Shown here piece after piece: positions 8,684-16,587 of a stretch of 64,000 nucleotides of DNA. The notes under the pieces are model-generated. The model was not told the origin of the DNA. It saw only the letters and a list, made by a program, of their open reading frames with translations, and did no database searches. This DNA is from an uncultured Ruminococcus sp. (GTDB lineage Bacteria > Bacillota > Clostridia > Oscillospirales > Ruminococcaceae), in assembly GCA_902788785.1 (NCBI GenBank), contig CADALT010000003.1, positions 49,748 through 113,747 on the forward strand, written 5' to 3'. Each line of letters starts with the position of its first letter. The first letter of the stretch is position 1. A program made the position numbers and the translations under genes.

Positions 8684-9829
8684 ATGAACCTGCAAGCAAT
8701 AATCGTAACGAATTCCATGGGTGTGCTGATACTGGCGGTGCTGATGATAAGCAGCAGCCTTGTGAGACAGCGCAGGCTTTTGAGCGACAGGGTGTTCACG
8801 GTAATGTGTATACTGACGGCACTTTCATGTGTGGCTGATACCATAGGGTTTCTCTGTAACGAGCAAACGGAAAAAGCTACCGTGGTGACAGCATTTATCA
8901 TGGATACATTCACCTATGTGACAAATATCGTTGTGTGCATATTGTGGTGCCTTTATGTTGACCTGAGACTTTATGCCAGCAACCGTCATGTGATATCGAC
9001 CTTGAAAAAGATATGCTTACCCGGGGCGATAGGGCTTGTGGGGCTGCTGATAAACCCCTTTACAGGCTTGGTATTCGTGATAGATTCAGAGGGAGTATAT
9101 CAGCGAAGCACAGCGGCGCCCTACTATTTCATGCTGACATACTTCTATCTTTTCGCAAGCGTATTCATACGCAGGTCGCACAAGAAGAAAATGGGCATGA
9201 CAAAATTCGTGCCTGTATGGATGTTTTTGATACCTATACTTATCTGTGCGGTGATACAGATGTTCGTGTACGGCATATCGCTGACCTGGTGTTCTGTGGC
9301 GATAGGACTGGTAAGTATGCATATGAGCCTGCAAAATGAGCTTATGTATCTTGATCCGCTGACAAGGCTTTACAACCGTAACTATCTCAACCACACCATA
9401 AACCAGTACCGCAACAGCAAGCTGAACATACTGGGCATTATGCTGGATATGGACGGTTTCAAGCAGATAAACGATACATATGGTCACAGCGAGGGCGATG
9501 AGGCGCTGGTGGAGATGTCAAGGCTGCTTGAACGGGCAGTACCCGGCAAAGCCATACCGATACGCTACGCAGGCGACGAGTTCATGATACTTATTCCCGG
9601 GGACAGCAGGAATGAGCTTGATGAGGTGGTCAATGCGGTAAGACGTGAGGAAAAGGAATTCAATGAGAGCGGCAAGAAGCCTTACAAGCTGTCATTTTCG
9701 CTGGGCACGAGCACCTTTGTGGGCGACTCGGACCCCGATGCATTCCTCAAAGAGATGGACAAGAATATGTATCTCGAAAAGAAGCAGAAGCATGGTGAGG
9801 TAAATATCGAACTGCGTGATATATATTAA
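8684..9829 (+). CDS. Membrane-bound GGDEF-domain diguanylate cyclase
   Basis: A 381-residue protein: six to seven membrane helices (about 5-215) and a C-terminal GGDEF domain (about 220-378) that would make cyclic di-GMP from two GTP. The domain starts DPLTRLYNRNYLN; the metal/substrate loop DMDGFKQINDTYGHSEGD is intact. The signature reads AGDEF (near 295) instead of GGDEF; the Asp-Glu pair is kept, so activity is likely, and no RxxD inhibitory site is seen. The ATG at 8684 is six bases after AGGGGGG; the ATG at 8678 touches that sequence and is a poor choice. The N-terminal sensor is not recognised. The stop codon lies in the tip of an inverted repeat. Confidence 0.85.
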   Translation: MNLQAIIVTNSMGVLILAVLMISSSLVRQRRLLSDRVFTVMCILTALSCVADTIGFLCNEQTEKATVVTAFIMDTFTYVTNIVVCILWCLYVDLRLYASNRHVISTLKKICLPGAIGLVGLLINPFTGLVFVIDSEGVYQRSTAAPYYFMLTYFYLFASVFIRRSHKKKMGMTKFVPVWMFLIPILICAVIQMFVYGISLTWCSVAIGLVSMHMSLQNELMYLDPLTRLYNRNYLNHTINQYRNSKLNILGIMLDMDGFKQINDTYGHSEGDEALVEMSRLLERAVPGKAIPIRYAGDEFMILIPGDSRNELDEVVNAVRREEKEFNESGKKPYKLSFSLGTSTFVGDSDPDAFLKEMDKNMYLEKKQKHGEVNIELRDIY

Positions 9830-9918
9830 ACGACATAAATTTCTGTACATTTCACACTCATCGAAACAAGTATCATAGTTCCGACAAGTGTGAAATGTAG
9901 AAATTTTAATGTCGTTTA
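9827..9918. repeat. 92-bp near-palindromic inverted repeat (MITE-like)
   Basis: Arms 9827-9858 and 9887-9918 (TAAACGACAT... / ...ATGTCGTTTA) pair almost completely over 32 bases with a 28-base loop. The first three bases are the TAA stop of the diguanylate cyclase gene. There is no T run typical of a terminator; a separate terminator follows at 9940. This may be a miniature inverted-repeat element or a long RNA hairpin. Confidence 0.8.
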
Positions 9919-9939
9919 CTATAAAATGAAACGTCATAA

Positions 9940-9970
9940 ACGGCCTGTGACATGAGCGCAGGTCGTTTTT
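9940..9970 (+). terminator. Terminator of the diguanylate cyclase transcript
   Basis: ACGGCCTG (9940-9947) pairs with CAGGTCGT (9959-9966), followed by TTTT. Confidence 0.7.
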
Positions 9971-9998
9971 GGTGATAGATGAAAGTGGGAGGCAAACT

Positions 9999-10418
9999 AT
10001 GGATAAGAATAAGATAGAGGCTTTTATCGGGCGGCAGAAGGTAGCTTTTATATGCTCTGTGGATGAAGAGGGATACCCGAATGTGAAAGCTATGCTGAAA
10101 CCGAGAAAGATGGAAGGCTTACAGCACTTTTATTTTTCGACGAACACTTCTTCCATGAGAGTAAAGCAATATCTGCAAAACCCGAATGCGTGCATATATT
10201 TTTATCATAAAGGCATTATCAGGTATGAGGGGGTTATGCTGAAAGGGAAGATGGAGGTTCTCACCGATCAAAAAACAAAGGATATGATCTGGCGCAGGGG
10301 TGACACGATGTTTTATAAGGGCGGAGTGACAGACCCCGATTACTGCGTTTTGAAATTCACGGCAGATAGCGGAAGATACTATTGCGATCTGAAAACAGAG
10401 AGCTTTACTATTAAGTGA
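9999..10418 (+). CDS. Pyridoxamine 5'-phosphate oxidase-like FMN-binding protein
   Basis: A 139-residue split-barrel protein of the PNPOx-like superfamily (general stress protein 26 type). Typical stretches are VAFICSVDEEGYPNVKAM near the N-terminus, FYFSTNTSS (near 45), and NPNACIYFY (near 63), the region that usually holds the flavin phosphate. Members bind FMN or F420 and are often redox or stress proteins; true PdxH is longer (over 200), so vitamin B6 synthesis is unlikely. The ATG at 9999 follows GGGAGG by six bases; an in-frame ATG at 9969 would start inside the terminator T run. The gene appears monocistronic. Confidence 0.75.
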   Translation: MDKNKIEAFIGRQKVAFICSVDEEGYPNVKAMLKPRKMEGLQHFYFSTNTSSMRVKQYLQNPNACIYFYHKGIIRYEGVMLKGKMEVLTDQKTKDMIWRRGDTMFYKGGVTDPDYCVLKFTADSGRYYCDLKTESFTIK

Positions 10419-10419
10419 A

Positions 10420-10428
10420 TGGTATAAT
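10420..10428 (+). promoter_or_regulatory. Extended -10 promoter element for the acylphosphatase gene
   Basis: TGGTATAAT at 10420-10428, 38 bases before the start. No good -35 at 17 bp, so it would depend on the extended -10. Confidence 0.45.
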
Positions 10429-10466
10429 ATCATCATATCGGGCATATTTTTTATGGAGAAACGGAC

Positions 10467-10736
10467 ATGAAAAGGATAAGGAAGCATTTTATTTTTTACG
10501 GCGAAGTTCAGGGCGTGGGCTTTCGTTTTACCGCATACCATGCGGCACAGCGCAGCGGTATCACGGGCTGGGTGAGAAATCTGTATGACGGTTCGGTGGA
10601 AGCTGAGGCTGAGGGTACAGAGGCAGACATCGACAGGATGATACAGGACATAAAAAGCGCAAGATTTATCTATATAGAGCGCATGGAAGTTACGGAGATA
10701 CCAACGGTGGGGGACTCATCTTTTCATATAAGATGA
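10467..10736 (+). CDS. acyP: Acylphosphatase
   Basis: An 89-residue small enzyme that hydrolyses carboxyl-phosphate bonds. The substrate loop GEVQGVGFR (11-19) carries the catalytic Arg, and GWVRNLYDGSVE (near 31-42) carries the catalytic Asn. Length and both motifs match the family exactly. The ribosome site GGAGAAACGG precedes the start. It stands alone between two unrelated transcription units. Confidence 0.93.
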   Translation: MKRIRKHFIFYGEVQGVGFRFTAYHAAQRSGITGWVRNLYDGSVEAEAEGTEADIDRMIQDIKSARFIYIERMEVTEIPTVGDSSFHIR

Positions 10737-10840
10737 TGGGGGACACTGTTTGTTTCTTACAAAATTCGGGCGGATTTCGGTATTGGAAATGTGCACAATG
10801 ATGAGTGCGGAAGTTTGTAAGATGTGATATCGGAAGTCTA

Positions 10841-10869
10841 TTGCTATCAGTTTAAAATTGTGATATAAT
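10841..10869 (+). promoter_or_regulatory. Promoter of the kinase-ykgJ-LRR operon
   Basis: TTGCTA (10841-10846), 17-bp spacer, TGA-TATAAT (-10 at 10864-10869). The region 10737-10840 shows no other feature. Confidence 0.65.
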
Positions 10870-10950
10870 ATTAGTGTAACAGATGAGATCAAAACGAAAT
10901 ATTACGGGGCAGGGGCTCCGTGAGAAATACATAAAAAGGCTGGTGATCGT

Positions 10951-11895
10951 ATGAAAAAGATCAACATCAATAAGCTCAACCGCAGGATAGCGGAGCAGGG
11001 CGTTTTCATTGAAGAGAGCAACGAGAAGTACGAGAAGAAGCTGCGCAGAGCCGCAGAGCGTATAGCAGATGAACATAAAGAAAAACCTATTATACTGCTT
11101 TCGGGACCATCGGGTTCGGGCAAGACAACATCTGCACTGAAGATAGATAATATGCTGGATAATATGGGCATACACACTCATACTATCTCGATGGACGACT
11201 ATTTTTTGCCGAAGGGATATTTTGAGCATATCGTAAATGAGGACGGCTCGCCCGATTACGAGTCGCCCATGAGGATAGATATAAACAAGCTCAACGAGCA
11301 TATGGAGAAGATCTCACGCTGTGAGGAGGTCATGATACCTAAGTTCAATTTTGCCGAGCAGTCATCTTCGGACGGCTTTTTGTTCAAGAGAGGCAAGGAC
11401 GACATCATCGTTTTTGAGGGTATCCATGCGCTCAATCCGCTGGTAACGGGGGGCGCAGGGGATTTCGCAAGATGTATGTATGTCAGCGTAAGAACGAGGA
11501 TAGAGCTTCAGGATGGCACACTTGTGCACCCTTCGATGATAAGGCTCATGCGCCGCCTGATAAGGGACGAAAGGTGCAGAGGACGTGGTCCTGCGGAGAC
11601 CTTTGATATGTTCAAGAATGTATCAAAAGGCGAGGAGCAGTATATACTGCCCTTTAAGTACCGTGCGGAGGAAGAGAAGGAATTCTCGCTGGATACCTAC
11701 ATAGCTTACGAGCCTGCGGCTTACAAGGGTCTGCTGCTGGACGAGATGCGTAAGCAGAGCACGAGCTATAAGGATTTTGATAAGTACGCAAGCATACTCT
11801 CGCTGCTGGAGGAGGTAGAGCCTCTGGATACGGAGCTTATCGGCAATGATTCGCTGGTAAGGGAATTTTTGGGCGGAAGTATATACACAGATTAA
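10951..11895 (+). CDS. Uridine kinase-like nucleoside kinase
   Basis: A 314-residue P-loop kinase of the phosphoribulokinase/uridine kinase family. Walker A GPSGSGKTT lies near 52-60, the DDYF substrate motif (SMDDYFLPKG) near 85, and FEGIHALNP near 155 matches the uridine-kinase Walker B region. It would phosphorylate uridine/cytidine or a related nucleoside. At 314 residues it is longer than classic Udk (about 210); a leader of about 45 charged residues and a C-terminal extension make up the difference, as in Clostridia relatives often called uridine kinase. It heads a three-gene unit, 15 bases before the YkgJ-like gene. The true substrate is uncertain. Confidence 0.75.
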   Translation: MKKININKLNRRIAEQGVFIEESNEKYEKKLRRAAERIADEHKEKPIILLSGPSGSGKTTSALKIDNMLDNMGIHTHTISMDDYFLPKGYFEHIVNEDGSPDYESPMRIDINKLNEHMEKISRCEEVMIPKFNFAEQSSSDGFLFKRGKDDIIVFEGIHALNPLVTGGAGDFARCMYVSVRTRIELQDGTLVHPSMIRLMRRLIRDERCRGRGPAETFDMFKNVSKGEEQYILPFKYRAEEEKEFSLDTYIAYEPAAYKGLLLDEMRKQSTSYKDFDKYASILSLLEEVEPLDTELIGNDSLVREFLGGSIYTD

Positions 11896-11910
11896 GGAGA
11901 GAAAGGCACT

Positions 11911-12396
11911 ATGCTGGGCAAGCTGCTTTCAAGGGAAGAATGTGCGAAATGCAGGCTGTGCTGCTGTTTTGACAGCTACGACCTGTGGGAGACACCCGTA
12001 ATAAACCGTGAGACACATGACAAGATACTGGGTGAGTTCAAGCCCGATCAGGAATTTCTGGAGCTTGAGGATCACTATCTTTTGAAAATGGAAAAAGAGC
12101 CTGACAGAGATCTGTATTACTGCTCGCTGCTCGACCATGAAAAAGGCTGTCTGATGGGGACGGAAAAGCCCTTTGATTGCAGGATATGGCCTTTCAGGGT
12201 AATGAAGCTTGACGGACGCAGGGTGATAGTGCTGTCAACGGTGTGCCCCGTAGTGCAGACAAGACCGCTTTGCGAGATACAGGCGCTGGCAAAGGAGCTT
12301 GCACCAGAGATCTTCGCATATGCGGACGAAAATCCCTTTGCAGTGAAAAAATATATGGAAGGCTACCCTATAATGGTGGTCGAGGAAGGCAGGTGA
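11911..12396 (+). CDS. YkgJ-family cysteine cluster protein
   Basis: A 161-residue protein with the CxxCxxCC-type cluster of the YkgJ family (ECAKCRLCCCFDSYD, residues 9-23) and later cysteines YYCSLL, GCLMG, FDCRIWPF and VCPVV. Together these likely bind zinc or an iron-sulfur centre. The precise function of the family is not settled. The start follows GGAGAGAAAGG. The next gene begins right after its stop. Confidence 0.8.
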   Translation: MLGKLLSREECAKCRLCCCFDSYDLWETPVINRETHDKILGEFKPDQEFLELEDHYLLKMEKEPDRDLYYCSLLDHEKGCLMGTEKPFDCRIWPFRVMKLDGRRVIVLSTVCPVVQTRPLCEIQALAKELAPEIFAYADENPFAVKKYMEGYPIMVVEEGR

Positions 12397-13425
12397 GTGC
12401 AGGTGGCTGAAATAGAAGTGGCGTGCCCTATGTGCGGCGACATAAACCCCGTGGACAGTGAATTGGATACAGCGGTATGCCGAAGCTGCGGTGCGGCATT
12501 CGCTGTGCCGAAAATGATGGACGAGCCGCCTGTATATGATGAAAGACCTGTGGTGGAATTCGATATACGCTCGGGGGTGCTGGAGGCTTACGGCGGCACG
12601 AGTCCCGTGGCGGTGGTGCCGCAGGGCGTGACAGCCATCGGCGGACAGGCTTTCAAGGGCTGTGAGGGTCTGCGCAAGGTCGTGCTGCCCGAAGGTGTCA
12701 CGGAGATACAGAGCTCGGGCGAGGGCAGATGGGGCGCATTTTTCGGCTGCCGCTCGCTGGAAACGGTGGAGCTGCCATCGACGCTTACGAGGATAGGCTC
12801 GAATGCGTTCAACAGCTGTGTGCAGCTGGCTAATATCGACCTGCCCGACAGTGTGACCATGATAGGTCCGGGGGCTTTCTGCGGCTGTACAGCGCTGGCT
12901 GCGGTGAAGCTTTCAAGGGGACTGCGTGAACTGGCAAACGATATTTTCCGCAGCTGCGCTTCGCTAACGGATATAAAACTGAACGGCAATATAAAGACCA
13001 TAGGCTCCTATGCTTTTGCGGACTGCTGTGAGCTAAGGGCGCTGACCATTCCGCCCGGGGTCAAGACCATAGGCAGCTTTGCATTTTCGGGCTGCACAGG
13101 GCTTACGGACATGGTACTGCCTGCGACGCTGGTATCCCTGGGGGCATCGGCTTTTTCGGAGTGCAGGAACCTGAGTGCGATAAACATTCCTGCGGCGGTG
13201 GAATTCGAGACAGACGGCTCGGGGGTGCGCACCTTTGCAGGGTGCAGCTCACTGAAAGATGTGAGCATAGGCAAGATCCCCGATAATTTTGCAGAGATAT
13301 TCGCTTCTACTCCGTGGCTGGAGATATATCTGCAAAAGCAGGGACGGTGCAGGCATTGCGGCGGAAATTTCAAGGGCGTGTTCAAAAAGGTCTGCGAGGT
13401 CTGCGGTCTGCCAAAGGATTATTAA
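12397..13425 (+). CDS. Cytoplasmic BspA-type leucine-rich-repeat protein with zinc ribbons
   Basis: A 342-residue protein with no signal peptide. A zinc ribbon at the N-terminus (CPMCGD...CRSCGA, residues 10-32) and another at the C-terminus (CRHCGG...CEVCG) flank about nine LRR_5 (Treponema/BspA-type) repeats between 60 and 310, with the pattern FxGCxxLxxIxLPxxxxxIG. Such repeats mediate protein contacts; BspA forms are usually surface proteins, so a cytoplasmic zinc-ribbon version is less usual. The start is GTG at 12397, immediately after the previous stop and behind GAGGAAGGCAGG. It closes the kinase operon. Confidence 0.8.
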   Translation: MQVAEIEVACPMCGDINPVDSELDTAVCRSCGAAFAVPKMMDEPPVYDERPVVEFDIRSGVLEAYGGTSPVAVVPQGVTAIGGQAFKGCEGLRKVVLPEGVTEIQSSGEGRWGAFFGCRSLETVELPSTLTRIGSNAFNSCVQLANIDLPDSVTMIGPGAFCGCTALAAVKLSRGLRELANDIFRSCASLTDIKLNGNIKTIGSYAFADCCELRALTIPPGVKTIGSFAFSGCTGLTDMVLPATLVSLGASAFSECRNLSAINIPAAVEFETDGSGVRTFAGCSSLKDVSIGKIPDNFAEIFASTPWLEIYLQKQGRCRHCGGNFKGVFKKVCEVCGLPKDY

Positions 13426-13437
13426 AATAATATGATC

Positions 13438-13467
13438 GGCTGCTGCATTTGTTCGGCAGCCTTTTTT
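13438..13467 (+). terminator. Terminator of the kinase-ykgJ-LRR operon
   Basis: GGCTGC (13438-13443) pairs with GCAGCC (13456-13461), followed by six T. Confidence 0.85.
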
Positions 13468-13472
13468 ATGCC

Positions 13473-13501
13473 TTGACGTTTTGAGGAAAATGTAGTATAA
13501 T
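13473..13501 (+). promoter_or_regulatory. Promoter of the gtrA-like gene
   Basis: TTGACG (13473-13478), 17-bp spacer, TATAAT (13496-13501). Confidence 0.85.
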
Positions 13502-13530
13502 AGTCCTGTTGACGAAAGGACGGAGAGTAA

Positions 13531-14019
13531 ATGGAGAATAACGAGAAAGATATTTTTGACAGGATAATGGGCTGGGGCTTTCTTAAAGTTTTTGAGCCTT
13601 TTTACAAGAAGAACAAGGAGGTACTGCTGTATCTGTTCTTCGGAGTGATGACCACTGTGGTCAGCTTCATCACAGCAGGCATCGTCAAGGCGGTCATGGA
13701 AAGACTGGGCGCAGGCAGCGGTGCGGTTGCGAATATAAGCTCGGTGATAAGCTGGATAGTTTCGGTCACTTTTGCTTATATCACAAACCGCATATGGGTG
13801 TTTGAGTCAAATGCGCAGGGCAAGGCGAACATTGCTAAGGAATGCGCATCGTTCTATGGCGGAAGAGTATTCACGCTTCTGGTGGAGATGCTTATCATGT
13901 TCGTGGGCTATTCAAAGCTGGGTTTCAATTTCTGGCTGACAAAGATAACGGCGAACGTTATCGTTATCGTACTCAACTACGTCATCAGCAAGCTGCTGGT
14001 GTTCCGCAAAAACAAATAA
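13531..14019 (+). CDS. GtrA-family membrane protein
   Basis: A 162-residue protein with four membrane helices between about 30 and 155; YLFFGVMTTVVSF and SVTFAYITNRIWVF are typical of GtrA (PF04138). Family members are thought to move or present lipid-linked sugars for cell-surface glycosylation. No glycosyltransferase partner is adjacent, although a GT-C gene lies 5 kb upstream. Own promoter and terminator. The start is preceded by AAGGACGGAGAG. Confidence 0.85.
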   Translation: MENNEKDIFDRIMGWGFLKVFEPFYKKNKEVLLYLFFGVMTTVVSFITAGIVKAVMERLGAGSGAVANISSVISWIVSVTFAYITNRIWVFESNAQGKANIAKECASFYGGRVFTLLVEMLIMFVGYSKLGFNFWLTKITANVIVIVLNYVISKLLVFRKNK

Positions 14020-14025
14020 AAAAAT

Positions 14026-14051
14026 AAACGCTGTCCCGATGGGCAGCGTTT
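14026..14051. terminator. Bidirectional terminator, gtrA-like / Nudix
   Basis: AAACGCTG (14026-14033) pairs with CAGCGTTT (14044-14051), T run on the plus side and A run on the minus side. Confidence 0.85.
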
Positions 14052-14073
14052 TTCTTGTGTTTGGGAGCTTTTA

Positions 14074-14478
14074 TCAGATAATGAATTTCTTTGCCTTGTT
14101 AACTATGCTCCTGTCGTTCTCGTAGGCGAGCACCTGTCCGCAGCGGTCTATCTCGACCCAGCGTATCTCGGCTATCTCGTCCTCCTGAGGTCTGTAGTCA
14201 GTATTTTTGGCTTTGCCGATAAAATAAACTACGATCTTCTGCGTGTCCTTTCTGGGAGAGTACGACACTATCTCCCTGAATGTGGTGTCAAGATTGACTT
14301 CGATACCTGTTTCTTCAAGTATCTCACGCTTTGCCGTTTCTTCCTCGGTCTCGTCACCCTCGACGTGACCTTTCGGGAAGGACCAATGACCGCTGTTGAT
14401 ATGCTTTATCAGCAATATTTCCGTGTTGCCGTGGTACTTTCTGTACACTATGGCACCGCAGGATTTTTCATGCAGCAT
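14074..14478 (-). CDS. Nudix hydrolase (Ap4A-hydrolase-like)
   Basis: A 134-residue enzyme with a complete Nudix box (GHVEGDETEEETAKREILEE..GI, about residues 37-59). The N-terminal MLHEKSCGAIVYR and GHWSFPKGHVE fit the bis(5'-nucleosyl)-tetraphosphatase branch, which cleaves Ap4A to ATP and AMP; a general NTP-cleaning role is the alternative. It has its own promoter (14515-14543), with AGAAAGGAT before the start, and faces the gtrA-like gene tail to tail. Confidence 0.85.
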   Translation of the reverse strand: MLHEKSCGAIVYRKYHGNTEILLIKHINSGHWSFPKGHVEGDETEEETAKREILEETGIEVNLDTTFREIVSYSPRKDTQKIVVYFIGKAKNTDYRPQEDEIAEIRWVEIDRCGQVLAYENDRSIVNKAKKFII

Positions 14479-14514
14479 TGTGAAAGCATCCTTTCTCTAA
14501 GATATATCATTACT

Positions 14515-14543
14515 ATTATATCACAGTTGCATGAATTTGTCCA
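14515..14543 (-). promoter_or_regulatory. Promoter of the Nudix gene, extended -10
   Basis: Minus strand TGGACA (14543-14538), 17-bp spacer, TGA-TATAAT (-10 at 14520-14515). Confidence 0.75.
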
Positions 14544-14566
14544 GTCTCAATTTGTACAAAATGACA

Positions 14567-15331
14567 TTATTCTATTGTCTGGCGATAACCCGAGGGTGTG
14601 CAGCCTGTCAGGCGCTTGAACACTCCCGTGAAATAGTCCACCGAGGAAAAGCCCAGCAGTTCGCTGATCTCGTTTATGCGGTAGCTGCCCGAGGAAAGCA
14701 GCTGTTTGGCGTATTCTATGCGGAAGCTGTTATAGAAGCTGTTGAAGGTCATGCCTGTTTCCTGCTTGAAAAGCTTGCCGAAATAGTCTTTGTTGAAGCT
14801 GAAATATTCCGCAGCGGAACAGGTAGTGGCGGTCTCGCCCTCGCAGCTGGCTATGAAGCTGCGAAGTTTGCCCATGAACTCGCTGTTTATGTTTTTGCCC
14901 TCCAGCAAGGCAAAGGCTTTTTCTCCTGCAAGGCGGTATTCCTCACTGGTGCCCTTGCAGATCATTCTATGGGCTTTCAGCAGTGCACGGCGCAGTCTTG
15001 AACGGGAGGGCGGTTCGACGATGACATCGCAGGCGCCCAAGCCGAAGTAGTGTCCTACGCTTTCGCCGTTTTTACGGGGGAGTATCACCAGTGTGGGGAT
15101 ACCAAGTTCCTTACAGCGGCAAAGGATAGTCTCTGCATCGGTCTCGGGAGGGCGGCTGACCAGCACGGCAAATTCGACTTCACCGCTGTCAAGCTTATTC
15201 AGAGCCTCCAAAGTATCGCAGGCGGCGGCTGTGACCTTATAGCCCATCTCGCCCCATAGGGACATTCTGCCGTAGCGGTTCAGTTTTTTAGGGTCACTGT
15301 CTGTTAGCAAAGTTCTGATCGGGGCGCTCAT
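14567..15331 (-). CDS. AraC-type regulator with a degenerate receiver domain
   Basis: A 254-residue protein: a receiver-like domain (about 5-115) and a C-terminal AraC HTH pair (about 150-252; INEISELLGFSSVDYFTGVFKRLTG, with the usual second-helix GF.S..YF pattern). The receiver lacks a phospho-accepting Asp where one is expected (FAVLVSRPPETDA), and the acidic pocket is reduced to TDSDP. Phosphorylation control is therefore doubtful; ligand binding or constitutive dimerisation are alternatives. No histidine kinase is next to it. It lies downstream of an epimerase operon but behind a terminator, so is probably expressed on its own. Target genes are unknown. Confidence 0.8.
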   Translation of the reverse strand: MSAPIRTLLTDSDPKKLNRYGRMSLWGEMGYKVTAAACDTLEALNKLDSGEVEFAVLVSRPPETDAETILCRCKELGIPTLVILPRKNGESVGHYFGLGACDVIVEPPSRSRLRRALLKAHRMICKGTSEEYRLAGEKAFALLEGKNINSEFMGKLRSFIASCEGETATTCSAAEYFSFNKDYFGKLFKQETGMTFNSFYNSFRIEYAKQLLSSGSYRINEISELLGFSSVDYFTGVFKRLTGCTPSGYRQTIE

Positions 15332-15361
15332 ACCCCATCACCTCCAAAAGATCAAATACGC

Positions 15362-15399
15362 AAAAAAAGACAAAGACGCCATAATAAAATTATAGCGTC
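15362..15399 (-). terminator. Terminator of the dusB-epimerase operon
   Basis: GACGCCATAAT (15375-15385) pairs with ATTATAGCGTC (15389-15399) over a 3-base loop, followed on the minus strand by TTTGTCTTTTTTT. Confidence 0.85.
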
Positions 15400-15520
15400 C
15401 TTGCCTTCGGTTATTTTATTAACATAATTATTTTACCATATCGGTGAGGCATTTGTCAACGTGAAATATAGAAAAAATTACGCCGTTAACAGCAGGCTGA
15501 TTTGGTGATTTTCCGTGATA

Positions 15521-16585
15521 TCACCTGTCCAGCTTCATGCTTTCGATGAGTCTGTCGAACATTTCGGCAAGACCTATCTCGGCTTTCCAGCCCAGTGCCT
15601 GCGCCTTATCGGTGGCGAGGTTCATCTTGACCTTGGGGTTATAGCCCAGCTTTGTAACGTCTTCTGCTATATCAAAAACCAGCTTTGTGCCGCTTTCGGG
15701 GTAGTTGTCGATAAGCATCTGCGCCATATCCCTGATGGAGATAAGGGTATCCTTATTGGCGATATTGTAAGCCTCGGCGGTCTTGCCTTTGAGCAGTACG
15801 GTGAGTATGCCTGTGACTGCATCGCTGATATAGCAGTAGTTGCGCTCGGTGCTGCCATCGGTCTTGAGGACTATGTCGGTACCCTCTATGATGGCACGGG
15901 CGAACTGTGCGAACACTCTGCCGTCATTATAGCCAACGCCTGCGCCCATACTCTGGCAAAGTCTTGCGACCTTTACGGGCACACCGTATTCGTGGGCGTA
16001 GGAGGTACACAAAGTCTCGACGATACGCTTGCCCTCGGAGTAGCTGCTGCGCACGCTCATGGGGTCGATGCTGCCGAAGGTCTTCTCGTCAACGGAGCTT
16101 ATGCCGAAATCCACCACACCGTAGACTTCAAGCGAGGACAGGTATACCATGCCCGATACCTTTTTGTCCTTAGCAAGTTCCAGCAGGTTCTTTGTGCCGT
16201 TTATGGCTGTGAAGATGGTTTCAACGGGATAGTCCACGAATGCCTTGGAGCTTGTTATGCTCGCACCGTGGATAATGTAGTCGATATCGCCCTCATAGGT
16301 GTAAGGGTCGGTAACGTCCTGCACCAGCAGTTCAAGAGCGTTCTTGTCTGCGTAGCTGAACAGCTTTTCTGCCTTATCCTTATTGCGCACAGCGGCAATG
16401 ACCTTCATGCCCAGGTCTTTCTCAGCATTTGCGTTGAGAAGTGTCATGACTATCTGTCCGCCTATGAGGCCTGTTGCGCCTGTTACAAGCACGGTCTTGC
16501 CCGAAAGCTTGTTCCAGTCTATAAGTGTTGATGCGGATGCTCTCTCAACATCCTCCTGCATTATCTTGTTATCCGATAGCTTCAT
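15521..16585 (-). CDS. NAD-dependent sugar-nucleotide epimerase/dehydratase
   Basis: A 354-residue extended short-chain dehydrogenase. Rossmann motif GATGLIGGQI near 36-45, IIHGAS near 109, catalytic Ser-Tyr-Lys in YLSSLEVYG and SSYSEGKR (near 185-192), and sugar-binding RNYCYISDAV (near 255). It resembles UDP-glucuronate decarboxylase and dTDP-glucose dehydratase relatives and would modify a nucleotide sugar for surface polysaccharide; the exact substrate cannot be read. A 35-residue N-terminal extension precedes the Rossmann fold. It starts 2 bases after dusB and ends with its own terminator. Confidence 0.8.
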   Translation of the reverse strand: MKLSDNKIMQEDVERASASTLIDWNKLSGKTVLVTGATGLIGGQIVMTLLNANAEKDLGMKVIAAVRNKDKAEKLFSYADKNALELLVQDVTDPYTYEGDIDYIIHGASITSSKAFVDYPVETIFTAINGTKNLLELAKDKKVSGMVYLSSLEVYGVVDFGISSVDEKTFGSIDPMSVRSSYSEGKRIVETLCTSYAHEYGVPVKVARLCQSMGAGVGYNDGRVFAQFARAIIEGTDIVLKTDGSTERNYCYISDAVTGILTVLLKGKTAEAYNIANKDTLISIRDMAQMLIDNYPESGTKLVFDIAEDVTKLGYNPKVKMNLATDKAQALGWKAEIGLAEMFDRLIESMKLDR

Positions 16586-16587
16586 TA

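Noticed and set aside
9940-9970. Start of the PNPOx-like protein at 9969
   Set aside because: That ATG lies in the terminator T run and has no ribosome site; ATG 9999 has GGGAGG.
15515-16531. Plus-strand open frame opposite the epimerase gene
   Set aside because: The minus-strand frame has clear Rossmann and YxxxK motifs; the plus-strand product does not resemble a protein family.
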